Positions 18,650 to 26,924 of a DNA stretch of 64,000 bases are shown one piece after another (position 1 is the first letter of the stretch; every line of letters begins with the position of its first letter). The notes beneath the pieces are model-generated. The model ran no database searches and was not told where the DNA came from. It saw nothing but the letters and a program-made list of their open reading frames with translations. The position numbers and the translations under genes were made by a program. The DNA is from Pararoseomonas sp. SCSIO 73927 (GTDB taxonomy: Bacteria > Pseudomonadota > Alphaproteobacteria > Acetobacterales > Acetobacteraceae), in the NCBI RefSeq assembly GCF_037040815.1, contig NZ_CP146232.1, forward strand, positions 1,364,001 to 1,428,000, given 5' to 3'.

Positions 18650-19519
18650 CTATCCGTGGCGCACCGCTCCGCCCCAACGCCACCAGCCCCCGGGCAGCTG
18701 CCCGGCCGCGCGCTCCGCCGCCCCCGCATCGGCGAACAGCGCGAAGCAGGTCGCGCCGGACCCGCTCATGCGCGCCATCAGCGCCCCGGGCAGGGCGCGC
18801 AGCGCCGCCAGCACTTCGGCCACAGGGGGGCACAGCGCGACCGCTGGCGGCTCCAGGTCGTTCCGCAGGGCCGAGAGGCCCGCCGCCAGCCCCGCCGCGT
18901 CCGCCCACCTCTCCGGCAGCGTCGCGGCGGGGGAGAACCCGCCCTGCCGCGCCCTGAAGATCGCCGGCGTCGCCACGGCCACGCGCGGGTTGGCCAGCAC
19001 CATCCCGAAGCCCGGCAGGGCGGGCGCGGGCGCCAGCACCTCCCCGATGCCCCGCATCAGCGCCGGGCGGGAGGCCAGGCACACCGGGACATCGGCCCCC
19101 AGCCGCAGCGCCAGCGCCTCCAGCCGCGTCGCCTCCATCCGCAGGTCCCAGAACCGGTCCAGCACCCGCAGCGCTGCCGCCGCGTCCGCCGAGCCGCCGC
19201 CGATGCCGGAGGCGACGGGAAGCCGCTTCTCCAGCCGCAGCGCCACGCCCGGCAGATCGCGCCCCGCCGCCTCCGCCAGCAGCCGCGCGGCCCGCAGCAC
19301 GAGGTTGTCCGGCTCCGCCGCCAGCCCGCCCGCCTCCGGCCCCTCGATGGACAGGGTCAGCCCCTCGCCGGGCGCGGCGGTCACCCGGTCCGCGGCGCCG
19401 GCGAAGACCACGAGGCTGTCCAGCAGGTGGTAGCCGTCCGGCCGGCGCCCGGTCACGTGCAGGTGCAGGTTGACCTTGGCGGGCGCGTTCTCGGCCAGGG
19501 TTCCGGCCGCTTCCGGCAT
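18650..19519 (-). CDS. ispE: 4-diphosphocytidyl-2-C-methyl-D-erythritol kinase
   Basis: A 289-residue GHMP kinase of the methylerythritol-phosphate isoprenoid pathway. It phosphorylates the 2-hydroxyl of CDP-methylerythritol in the cytosol. The substrate-side APAKVNLHLHV motif with the catalytic Lys, the ATP loop LPVASGIGGGSADAAAA and the C-terminal GSGATCFALF glycine motif are all present. Length is standard. The ATG at 19519 lies 14 bases after the TPR gene's stop, so the two are co-transcribed. tRNA-Gln follows on the same strand. Confidence 0.95.
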   Translation of the reverse strand: MPEAAGTLAENAPAKVNLHLHVTGRRPDGYHLLDSLVVFAGAADRVTAAPGEGLTLSIEGPEAGGLAAEPDNLVLRAARLLAEAAGRDLPGVALRLEKRLPVASGIGGGSADAAAALRVLDRFWDLRMEATRLEALALRLGADVPVCLASRPALMRGIGEVLAPAPALPGFGMVLANPRVAVATPAIFRARQGGFSPAATLPERWADAAGLAAGLSALRNDLEPPAVALCPPVAEVLAALRALPGALMARMSGSGATCFALFADAGAAERAAGQLPGGWWRWGGAVRHG

Positions 19520-19533
19520 CGAGAGCACGGGCG

Positions 19534-21405
19534 TCAGCGCAGCGCGGCAGCGGCGGCGGGCAGCCCGTCGCGCATCTTCGCCTCCAGCCGCCCCGTCTCG
19601 TCCGGCTCCGGGTCCAGCCCCAGCGCCCGGCGCCACTGGAAGCGCGCCTCGGCGTGCCGCCCGGCCGCCCAGTACACGTCGCCCAGGTGGTCGTTGATGG
19701 TGGCGTTGCGCGATTCCAGCTCCGCCGCCTTCTCCAGCCAGATGATGGCGCCCTTCACGTCGCCCAGGCGGAACAGGGCCCAGCCCAGGCTGTCCGCGAT
19801 GTTCCCGTCCCCCGGCCGGGCGGCCACGGCCTTCTCGAGCATCGCCCGGGCCTCCTGCAGCCTCTCGCCCCGCTCCACCCAGCCGTAGGCCAGATGGTTC
19901 AGCAGCGCGGGCTGGTCCGGCGCCAGCGTCAGCGCCTGGCGAAGGTCCGCCTGCGCCCCGCTCCAGTCCCCCGCCTGCTCCCGCGCCATGGCGCGGGCGT
20001 GGAACAGCGGCCAGTCGGCGGGGCCGGGCTGGCCCAGCCGGCCGATGGCGGTGCCGTAGGCGCCCACGGCCTCGGCACCCCGCCCCTGCCGGCGCAGCAT
20101 GTCTGCCATGGCCAGCTGCGGCTGCGGCGCCTCCGGGTGGGACTCGGCCAGGCGGCGCAGCAGGGCCATGGCCTCCTCGCCCCGCCCGAGCCGGCCGAGC
20201 AGCGCGGCCCGGCGCAGCGCGACGAAGGGCGCCATCCCGTCCTCGGCCGGGATGCCCTCCAGCACCGCCAGCGCGCCCGCCACGTGTCGCTCGTCGGCCA
20301 TGCTCTCGGCCGCGAGGATGCCCGCGGGGGCGAAGCCCGGCCGCAGCCGCTGCGCGAGGCGGGCGAGGATGAGGGCGAGCTCCGGCGCCCCCTGCCCGCG
20401 CAGCGCCGCCCCCAGCGCCACCTGCGCCTCCGCCATCCCCTCCACCGGGGAGGCGACAGCCCGGCCCGCCAGCGCCGCCCGGCGCGCGGCGGGCCCGGCC
20501 GTCATCGCGATGTCGTCGGAACCCACCGCCATGGCGTCGAACAGCCGCGCCCCGTCCACCTCCCGCCCCGAACGGGCCAGGATGCCGGCGGCGATGGTGG
20601 TCAGCCGCATGTTCGGCTCCTCCGCCTCGGCCACCGCGATGCGGATCAGCCGCTCCGCGTCCCGCGGGCGGTTGGCCACGTCGGCGATCATCGCCCCGTG
20701 CAGCGCCGCCACGCCGCGCAGCGGCCCGCCCTCCGTGAAGGGGCGCAGCGTGGCGAGGGCGGTGTCGGTGCCTCCGCGTCCCGCCTGGGTCCAGGCCAGC
20801 AGCAGCGGCTGCAGGATCTGCGCGCTGCCCTGGCGCGGCAGGGCGCGGATGCGCGCCTCCGCCCGCTCCCACCGCCCGGCCTGGGCATCGGTGCCGGCCA
20901 GCAGCAGGGCGGCCAACTGGCTGTCCGGCAGGCGCCGGGCCAGGCGCACCGCCTCCGGCCGCCCGTCCATCACGGCGGCGTTGAAGGCGCGGGTCAGGAT
21001 CTCCGGCTCGTCCGGCTCGGCGCCGAGCGCGGCCAGCAGCGCCTCGGCCGCCACGCCCGCATCGCTCTCGTTCGCGGCCAGCCGGCCGGCCAGGTAGGCG
21101 CCGAACACGCCCTGCGGCTCCGGGCCGGGCGCCGCCGCCGGCGGCGGGGAGGGCCGTCGCGCGGGCCCGGAAACGGAGGAGGCGGCCTGGGCCAACACGG
21201 GCGCCACCTCCTCGGCCGGGGCCAGCCCACCCGGCCCGTCGCCGGCCGCGCATCCCGCCAGCAGGGCCGCTGCGATCAGGGCCGCCCGGCCGCCCGGCCC
21301 GAGCCCGACGCCCGATGCCCCCGCGAACCACTTCCTGACGTGGCTTGGGCCCCTGCCCGGGCGGGCTAAGGGGAAGGACCGCGGGGATACCTCGAAGGCC
21401 ATCAT
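19534..21405 (-). CDS. TPR-repeat lipoprotein
   Basis: A protein of about 623 residues with a lipobox-like LLAGCAAG about 50 residues from the chosen start, then a Pro/Ala linker. From about residue 90 onward it has helical TPR-type repeats, the clearest near the C-terminus (ALTLAPDQPALLNHLAYGWV and DSLGWALFRLGDVKGAIIWL). Such proteins commonly precede ispE in alphaproteobacteria and are thought to act in outer-membrane or envelope assembly, but a specific role is not shown. The start is ambiguous because the lipobox is far from the ATG pair at 21405/21402. No good ribosome site was seen. The paired LexA boxes of the divergent gene lie about 140-200 bases upstream. Confidence 0.85.
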   Translation of the reverse strand: MMAFEVSPRSFPLARPGRGPSHVRKWFAGASGVGLGPGGRAALIAAALLAGCAAGDGPGGLAPAEEVAPVLAQAASSVSGPARRPSPPPAAAPGPEPQGVFGAYLAGRLAANESDAGVAAEALLAALGAEPDEPEILTRAFNAAVMDGRPEAVRLARRLPDSQLAALLLAGTDAQAGRWERAEARIRALPRQGSAQILQPLLLAWTQAGRGGTDTALATLRPFTEGGPLRGVAALHGAMIADVANRPRDAERLIRIAVAEAEEPNMRLTTIAAGILARSGREVDGARLFDAMAVGSDDIAMTAGPAARRAALAGRAVASPVEGMAEAQVALGAALRGQGAPELALILARLAQRLRPGFAPAGILAAESMADERHVAGALAVLEGIPAEDGMAPFVALRRAALLGRLGRGEEAMALLRRLAESHPEAPQPQLAMADMLRRQGRGAEAVGAYGTAIGRLGQPGPADWPLFHARAMAREQAGDWSGAQADLRQALTLAPDQPALLNHLAYGWVERGERLQEARAMLEKAVAARPGDGNIADSLGWALFRLGDVKGAIIWLEKAAELESRNATINDHLGDVYWAAGRHAEARFQWRRALGLDPEPDETGRLEAKMRDGLPAAAAALR

Positions 21406-21543
21406 GCGACGCAGCGTAGGATCACCTGCCCGTGAGACGCCAGCCTTGCCTTGCTTCCGCCACTCTGTCGTCACCCTGCGTTACATTCCCGTGATGCTGG
21501 GTTCGGGCAGAGCTGCAGTGCCCATCACGATTCTCACGCATCC

Positions 21544-21558
21544 GTTCTCTCAATGTTC
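21544..21558 (+). promoter_or_regulatory. LexA (SOS) box 1
   Basis: GTTC-TCTCAAT-GTTC is an exact match to the alphaproteobacterial LexA consensus GTTC-N7-GTTC. It is immediately followed by TTGACG (21559-21564), a plausible -35 element for the radical SAM gene, so LexA binding would block polymerase. Confidence 0.7.
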
Positions 21559-21593
21559 TTGACGGGGTGCCCCACCTGCCCCCAAATCACGGG

Positions 21594-21608
21594 GAACACA
21601 GAGAGAAC
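21594..21608 (-). promoter_or_regulatory. LexA (SOS) box 2
   Basis: On the minus strand this reads GTTC-TCTCTGT-GTTC, again an exact GTTC-N7-GTTC. Its spacer is nearly identical to box 1's but inverted. It ends 16 bases before the start codon at 21625, overlapping the expected transcription start. Centre-to-centre distance from box 1 is 50 bp, about five helical turns. Confidence 0.7.
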
Positions 21609-21624
21609 GCGATCGGAGGCCACC

Positions 21625-22752
21625 ATGCCGGACGGCAGCCTGGGCAGCCCCCTTCTGAACCGTGGCAGCACCTTGCCGGGCCTCCGGCGCGGCCGCGGCG
21701 CCTTGTCCAACCCGGCCAACCGCTTCGAGCGCACCCGGGCCGACGCCTTCGACGACGGCTGGGGCACCCTGGCCGAGGCGATGGCCGACCTGCCGCCGCT
21801 GGCCACGACCCTGACGCGGGACGCCTCCCGCTCCGCCCTCTCCTGGAACGACAGCCCGGACCTCGGCTTCGACCGCTCCATCAACCCCTACCGAGGCTGC
21901 GAGCACGGCTGCATCTACTGCTACGCCCGCCCGGCCCATGCCTGGATCGGCCTCTCCCCGGGCCTCGACTTCGAGTCCCGCCTCCAGTTCAAGCCCGAGG
22001 TGGCGAGCCTGCTGGAGAAGGAGCTCCGCAAGCCCGGCTACACCCCCCGCCCGATCGCGCTGGGCGCCAACACCGACCCCTACCAGCCCGTGGAGCGCAC
22101 CCTCGGCCTGACGCGGCAGGTGCTGGAGGTGCTGGACCGGCACAACCACCCTGTCACGGTCGTCACCAAGTCCGCCGGCGTGCTGCGCGACCTCGACATC
22201 CTGTCCCGCATGGCGCAGCGCAACCTCGTCCAGGTCTGCCTCTCCGTCACCACGCTGGACCACCGCCTGGCCCGCATCATGGAGCCCCGCGCCGCCACCC
22301 CGCTGCGCCGCCTGGCCGCGATGCTGGAGCTGCGCCGGGCCGGCATTCCCGTCGGCGTCCTCGCCGCGCCGATGATCCCCGGCGTGAACGACGCGGAGCT
22401 GGAGAAGATCCTGGAGGCCGCGCACGCCCACGGCGCCCGCGCCGCCGGCTACGTGCTGCTGCGCCTTCCCCTCGAGATCCGGCAGATGTTCGAGGACTGG
22501 CTGAACGCCCACATGCCGGACCGCGCCGCCCGCGTCCTCGCCCTGGTCCGGGAGACCCGCGCCGGGAAGACCTACGACTCCCGCTTCGGCATCCGCCAGA
22601 CCGGCACCGGCCCCTACGCCGACATGCTCGCCCGCCGCTTCGCCGTGGCGATGAAGCGCCTGGGCCTGGACGGCGCGCGGGAGAACGGCTCGCTGGACTG
22701 CAGCGCCTTCGCGGTGCCGGGGGCGGAGCCGCGACAGCTGGAACTCCTCTAG
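21625..22752 (+). CDS. PA0069-family radical SAM protein (SPL-related)
   Basis: A 375-residue protein with the radical SAM cluster CEHGCIYCYA (Cys-x3-Cys-x2-Cys, near residue 92) in the context NPYRGCEHGC that defines the PA0069/Rv2578c-like group related to spore photoproduct lyase (COG1533). LGANTDPYQPVE is also a family signature. The reaction is not established. A nucleic-acid repair role is suspected from the relationship to SplB. The start at 21625 is fixed by GGAGG five bases upstream. Two LexA boxes in its promoter indicate DNA-damage induction, which fits a repair function. Confidence 0.9.
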   Translation: MPDGSLGSPLLNRGSTLPGLRRGRGALSNPANRFERTRADAFDDGWGTLAEAMADLPPLATTLTRDASRSALSWNDSPDLGFDRSINPYRGCEHGCIYCYARPAHAWIGLSPGLDFESRLQFKPEVASLLEKELRKPGYTPRPIALGANTDPYQPVERTLGLTRQVLEVLDRHNHPVTVVTKSAGVLRDLDILSRMAQRNLVQVCLSVTTLDHRLARIMEPRAATPLRRLAAMLELRRAGIPVGVLAAPMIPGVNDAELEKILEAAHAHGARAAGYVLLRLPLEIRQMFEDWLNAHMPDRAARVLALVRETRAGKTYDSRFGIRQTGTGPYADMLARRFAVAMKRLGLDGARENGSLDCSAFAVPGAEPRQLELL

Positions 22753-22855
22753 GGGCAGGCGGCCCCGGTCGCGGTCCCGGACGGGCGGCAACCGGGGGCG
22801 GAGCCGCCTGTACCGCGGCCCCTACCCGTGCAGGTCCGGCACCACGGCCGATCCG

Positions 22856-23413
22856 TCACGGGAGAGGATCCTGCTCCCGGCTCCGCTTGGCCGGGCGCAT
22901 CAGCTCCCGCACCTTTTCCCCCTTGCGGCCCATCCGCGGCACGTTGTGCCGGAGTTGCCGGAGGGCATCGATCAGCCCCTCGATCTGGACCGCCGAGAGG
23001 CCGTCGGCGAGCCTGGCATGGCGCTCCATGATCTCGCCGAACATGGCGCCGTGCAGCGCGCTGCCCTCCGGGGTCAGCGTCACCGCCAGCTTGGTCCGTG
23101 CATCCCCCTTCATCCGCTCGATCCGGACGAGGCCGCGCCCCTCAAGGACGCGGAGCGTGCGGCTCACCGCGGCCTTGTCCAGCTCTGCCTCCGTGCTGAT
23201 CGCGTAGGCGCTGGCCGAGCCCTCGGACGCCAGGAAGGCGAGGATGCGCCACTCCAGCAGCGTGATGCCGTAGCGCTCGCGGAAGAAGACGTTCGCCGAC
23301 TGCCGCAACTCCGCCACCAGCTTGGTAAGGAGGATCGGGAGGTAACGGTCGAAATCCACCACCTCGGCCGGATTCTCCACCCCGAGGGGCCGTGGCCTGC
23401 GCCGTTCAGCCAT
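22856..23413 (-). CDS. MarR-family regulator 1
   Basis: A 185-residue winged-helix regulator. The recognition region reads YAISTEAELDKAAVSRTLRVL and the wing follows with VRIERMKGDARTKLAVTLT. It is a close paralogue of the MarR protein at 29656: both share FDRYLP, LLEWRIL or LIEWRIL, and ELDKAAVSR. It diverges from the Bug receptor/nitrilase/aldoxime dehydratase operon with a 22-bp operator between them and is the likely repressor of that operon and itself. The inducing ligand is probably an aromatic aldoxime, nitrile or acid (inference). Confidence 0.9.
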   Translation of the reverse strand: MAERRRPRPLGVENPAEVVDFDRYLPILLTKLVAELRQSANVFFRERYGITLLEWRILAFLASEGSASAYAISTEAELDKAAVSRTLRVLEGRGLVRIERMKGDARTKLAVTLTPEGSALHGAMFGEIMERHARLADGLSAVQIEGLIDALRQLRHNVPRMGRKGEKVRELMRPAKRSREQDPLP

Positions 23414-23464
23414 CTGTCGCGATCACCCGCTCCGGTCCTTGCCCCCGTACCATCACGGCTTCAA

Positions 23465-23496
23465 ACCCGTTGCCAACGGGTGTCAAAACAACTATT
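23465..23496. promoter_or_regulatory. MarR operator 1 (two overlapping dyads)
   Basis: Two structures overlap. The first is a perfect palindrome ACCCGTTG-C-CAACGGGT at 23465-23481. The second, at 23475-23496, has half-sites AACGGGTGTC and AACAACTATT around AA. The latter aligns with the second MarR locus at 30231-30252 (AATAGGTGTC and GACAACTATT), with GTGTC-N3-ACAACTATT identical. It lies 62 bases upstream of the marR start. On the minus strand it covers a TTGACA-like -35 element, consistent with autorepression. Confidence 0.65.
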
Positions 23497-23659
23497 GAAT
23501 AAGCAACAAAGAGGGTTGCCGCCCGTGGCGGCGACCCGCGGAGGACATGTCGGGCGACACGCGGCGCCGAACGGCGGGGCAGCCCTGGGCGCGCGGAACC
23601 GCGCCGGCCCTGCCGATGATGGAACGTGATCTCGCAACGGGAGAGGAGTGCTCATCATC

Positions 23660-24637
23660 ATGCTGCGCCGGCAGTTCGTCGGGATCGGCCCCGCCCTGGG
23701 GGCAGCGCTGGTCTCGACCCCCTCACGGGCAAGATCGCTCGATCTCGTCCGCATCGTCACGGGCTTCCCGCCGGGCGGCACAGCCGACACGGTGGCCCGC
23801 CGCGCGGCGGACGGCCTCCCGCCCTCCTACGCCCGCTCCGCCATCGTGGAGAACCGCACCGGCGCGGGTGGGCAGATCGCGGCCGCCGCGATCAGGAACG
23901 GCTCGCCGGACGGCAACATCCTCCTGATGACGCCGCTCGGGGTGCTGACGCAGCACCCGCACACCTACGCGCAGGTGCCCTACGATTCGCTCACCGACTT
24001 CGCCCCGCTCTCCTGCGGCGCCTCCTTCGAGTTCGCCTGGGGCGTCGGCCCCACGGTGCCGGAGGAGGTGAGGACGGTCCCGCAATACCTCTCCTGGTGC
24101 AGGGAGAACCCGGGGCGCGCCAGCTTCGGCTCCCCCTCCGCGGGCACGACCCCGCACTTCATCGGGATCATGCTGGGCCGCGCCGCGGGCGCCGAGATGA
24201 CGCATGTCGCCTATCGCGGCACGCCCCCGGCCATCCTCGACATGATCGGCGGCCAGATCCCCGCGGTCTGCGGGCCGGTCGGCGAGTTCCTCCAGTACGT
24301 CAAGGCGGGCAAGTGCCGCGTCCTGGCCACGAGCGGCGCCGCGCGCAGCCGCTTCCTGCCTGACGTGCCGACCCTGGTGGAGCAGGGATATGCCGACCTC
24401 GCCTTCGAGGAATGGTTCGCCTTCTTCGGACCGGCCCGGACCCCCGCCGAGCGCGTCGAGGAGTTCGGCCGACTGACGGCAGCGGCGCTCTCCGCGCCCG
24501 CCGTGGCGCAGAGCTTCGCCGTCCAGGGCCTGGAGGTGCGGCTGAGCAGCCCCGAGGAGCTGCGCGCCCGCGTCGCGAGCGAGCACGAGACATGGGGACG
24601 CATCGTGAGGGCGGTCGGCTTCACGCCGCAGAGCTAG
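23660..24637 (+). CDS. Bug-family (TTT) periplasmic solute-binding protein 1
   Basis: A 325-residue receptor of the tripartite tricarboxylate transporter family. It has an N-terminal export signal (MLRRQFVGIGPALGAALVS), then the family beta-strand VRIVTGFPPGGTADTVAR and the downstream GSPSAGTTPHF loop. It binds a carboxylate or related small ligand in the periplasm. TctA/TctB membrane partners are not nearby, as is usual for orphan Bug receptors. The ATG at 23660 follows GAGAGGAG by 11 bases. An upstream in-frame GTG is less likely. The nitrilase starts 10 bases after its stop. Linkage suggests it captures an aldoxime, nitrile or acid. Confidence 0.88.
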   Translation: MLRRQFVGIGPALGAALVSTPSRARSLDLVRIVTGFPPGGTADTVARRAADGLPPSYARSAIVENRTGAGGQIAAAAIRNGSPDGNILLMTPLGVLTQHPHTYAQVPYDSLTDFAPLSCGASFEFAWGVGPTVPEEVRTVPQYLSWCRENPGRASFGSPSAGTTPHFIGIMLGRAAGAEMTHVAYRGTPPAILDMIGGQIPAVCGPVGEFLQYVKAGKCRVLATSGAARSRFLPDVPTLVEQGYADLAFEEWFAFFGPARTPAERVEEFGRLTAAALSAPAVAQSFAVQGLEVRLSSPEELRARVASEHETWGRIVRAVGFTPQS

Positions 24638-24647
24638 GGGGACGGCG

Positions 24648-25679
24648 ATGCCGGGCCAGGCCAGGAGAACCTACCGGGTGGCGGCCGTGCAGGCCGCCCC
24701 GGCCTTCCTCGATCTCAGGGCCTCGGTCGCCCGGTGCATCGGGCTGATCGACGAGGCGGCCGAGGCCGGGGCCGCCCTCATCGCCTTTCCCGAGACCTTC
24801 ATCCCGGGATACCCCTGGTGGATCTGGCACCACTCGCCCGTCTCGTCCTTCCGGCACGGCTTCTTCGAGCGCTACTTCGAGAACGCGCTGAGCTACGATT
24901 CGCCCGAGGCCGGGATGCTGGCCGATGCGGCGGCGCGCCGGGGCGTGGTCGCCGTCTTCGGACTCGCCGAGCGATCCGGCGGCAGCCTCTACATCGGCCA
25001 GTGGGTCGTCTCCTCCTCCGGCGCGACGCTGCTCCGGCGCCGCAAGCTGAAGCCGACGCACGTGGAGCGGTCCGTCTTCGGGGAGGGGGCGGGGGCTGAT
25101 CTCGCGGTGGTGGACAGCGAGCTCGGCCGCCTCGGCGCGCTGAACTGCTGGGAGCATCTGCAGCCGCTCTCGAAATACGCGATGTACGCGCAGAACGAGC
25201 AGATCCACGTCGCGGCCTGGCCCAGCCTCTCCAGCGGGGAGGGGCGCCCGGTCTACGCGCTCGGGCACGAGGTCAACAACGCCGCCAGCCAGGTCTACGC
25301 CGCCGAGGGGGGATGCTTCGTCCTGGCCCCCTGCGCCGTCGTCTCGCAGGAGATGGTGGACACGATCTGCGTCGACGACAGCCAGCGCGCCGCCTTCGCC
25401 AGGGGCGGCGGCCGGGCCATGATCTACGGCCCGGACGGGCGCCCCCTCTCGGAGCCGCGGGATCCCGAATGGGAGGGCCTCGTCCTTGCCGAGGTCGATC
25501 TTGGCCGGATCGCGCTCGCCAAGTCCGTCGCGGACCCGGCCGGGCACTACGCGCGGCCGGACGTGACGCGGCTGCTGCTGAACCGCGCCCCGGCGCCGCC
25601 CGTCATGGACTGGAAGCCGGCCGAGGACGCCCATCAGGCCGCGGGCTGGGTCTCCGCGGAGGAGCCCCGCGTCCCCTGA
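24648..25679 (+). CDS. Nitrilase (carbon-nitrogen hydrolase branch 1)
   Basis: A 343-residue nitrilase with the full catalytic set: Glu49 in FPETF, Lys133 in RRRKLKPTHVER and Cys167 in GALNCWEH. The CWEH tetrad and PTHVER are typical of true nitrilases rather than amidases or cyanide hydratases. It would hydrolyse a nitrile to the carboxylic acid and ammonia in the cytosol. It sits between the Bug receptor and an aldoxime dehydratase that makes nitriles, so its substrate is probably the dehydratase product. Confidence 0.93.
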   Translation: MPGQARRTYRVAAVQAAPAFLDLRASVARCIGLIDEAAEAGAALIAFPETFIPGYPWWIWHHSPVSSFRHGFFERYFENALSYDSPEAGMLADAAARRGVVAVFGLAERSGGSLYIGQWVVSSSGATLLRRRKLKPTHVERSVFGEGAGADLAVVDSELGRLGALNCWEHLQPLSKYAMYAQNEQIHVAAWPSLSSGEGRPVYALGHEVNNAASQVYAAEGGCFVLAPCAVVSQEMVDTICVDDSQRAAFARGGGRAMIYGPDGRPLSEPRDPEWEGLVLAEVDLGRIALAKSVADPAGHYARPDVTRLLLNRAPAPPVMDWKPAEDAHQAAGWVSAEEPRVP

Positions 25680-25750
25680 GGGCGCGCCCGAACTCGGGCG
25701 CCCCCTCTTCCCGCTGGCTGGCGGCCATCACACCCGATCGAAGGTGACAG

Positions 25751-26788
25751 ATGCATCCAGAAGAGCCCCCGGCGCCCGCCGGCCCAGGGCCCCGGGCGGA
25801 TTGGGAACCGCCCTACCCCGCCCACTCCTCCCGGTTCGGGAGCGAGGTCCGGGATCCCGTCATCTCCTACGTCGCGTGCCAGTCCCGCTCGGAGGATGCG
25901 CTGAGAGAGGCAACCAACCTCCTGGAGCAGTTCCTGGGCAGGGCGGAGGGCCCGGACTTCCACGAGCGCTCCGCCTTCCGGGACGAGCACGGCTTCGTCA
26001 ACGAGGTCTTCGCCTGCTACTGGCTCGACCGGGACCGCTACGACGCCTGGACCACCGCCAGCGGCTTCGCGGTCTGGCTGCACCACCCGGACCGCCTCGC
26101 CTCCGAGGTCGGCGTGTGGCAGGAAACGATCCTCGTCTCCCTGGACCGCCTCGAGACGATCGCGGGGCGTCCGGACTACGGCATCGCCCGGGCCGCGGCC
26201 AACCCCGGCGAGACGACCCGGGCCCACGCCTATTTCGGATCCATGCGGCACCGGATCGGCGCGGCGGCGCGGGCGCCCCTGGACACGCCTCTGGACACCC
26301 CCTTGCCGCACCGGCCGGCCGCGGCGGGCCGCCCGACGCACGGGTTCCTCCTGCGCGTCCGGCCGCCGGCGAACATGGCGGTCATCAGGTCGGGGCAGGA
26401 CTGGACAGCCGTGGGGGGCGACGAACTCAGGACCTATCTGGACGAGGTCCACCCGAGGCTCCTCGAGGGCATGGCCTTCCTGCGGGACCAGCCCGCCGCC
26501 ACGGGCTGCCTCTCGTGCCGGTTCATGACCGAGAGGGGGCCGGACGGAGGCGAGGCGTCGAGGTCTTCCGGCCTGGCGATGTTCCTCTCGCTGCGCCACC
26601 TGGAGGAGTGGTCGAGAGGCCATCCGACGCACCTGGCCATCTTCAACAGCTTCTGGGCGATGGTGCGGAAGCACTGGGACGGCAGGAACCTCCGCCTCTG
26701 GCACGAGGTCTGCGTGCTACGGGAGGACAATCCGGACTTCGTCTACGTGAACTGCCACGAGGCGACCGGCCTGCTCCGCTGGTTCTGA
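25751..26788 (+). CDS. oxd: Aldoxime dehydratase (haem-containing, phenylacetaldoxime dehydratase family)
   Basis: A 345-residue cytosolic haem protein that dehydrates aldoximes to nitriles. Family features include PAHSSRFG near the start, a FYWLDRD-like CYWLDRDRYDAW segment, GHPTHLAIFNSF (His291/His294) and LRLWHEVCVL (His318), the regions supplying the proximal and distal haem-pocket histidines in known Oxd enzymes. The terminal YVNCHEATGLLRWF is also characteristic. It is 71 bases downstream of the nitrilase in the same operon, completing the aldoxime-nitrile-acid route. Substrate range (aryl or alkyl) cannot be told. Confidence 0.9.
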   Translation: MHPEEPPAPAGPGPRADWEPPYPAHSSRFGSEVRDPVISYVACQSRSEDALREATNLLEQFLGRAEGPDFHERSAFRDEHGFVNEVFACYWLDRDRYDAWTTASGFAVWLHHPDRLASEVGVWQETILVSLDRLETIAGRPDYGIARAAANPGETTRAHAYFGSMRHRIGAAARAPLDTPLDTPLPHRPAAAGRPTHGFLLRVRPPANMAVIRSGQDWTAVGGDELRTYLDEVHPRLLEGMAFLRDQPAATGCLSCRFMTERGPDGGEASRSSGLAMFLSLRHLEEWSRGHPTHLAIFNSFWAMVRKHWDGRNLRLWHEVCVLREDNPDFVYVNCHEATGLLRWF

Positions 26789-26924
26789 TAGGGGGCCCGT
26801 TCCGCGTCCGCTCCGTGCCGCCCAGGCCGCGCCCGGTCGGCCCCATGGGGCGGGCCTCCGCCCCGCGCTTCGGCCGCGCCACGCGCAGCGACCGGGACGG
26901 GTGCGAGACCGGCCTCGGACGCGC

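Noticed and set aside
18650..21331. A continuous 893-codon minus-strand frame that would fuse ispE to a long Gly/Arg/Ala-rich N-terminus
   Set aside because: The N-terminal 600 codons are an out-of-frame reading of the TPR lipoprotein gene. ispE begins at its own ATG at 19519 and has standard length.
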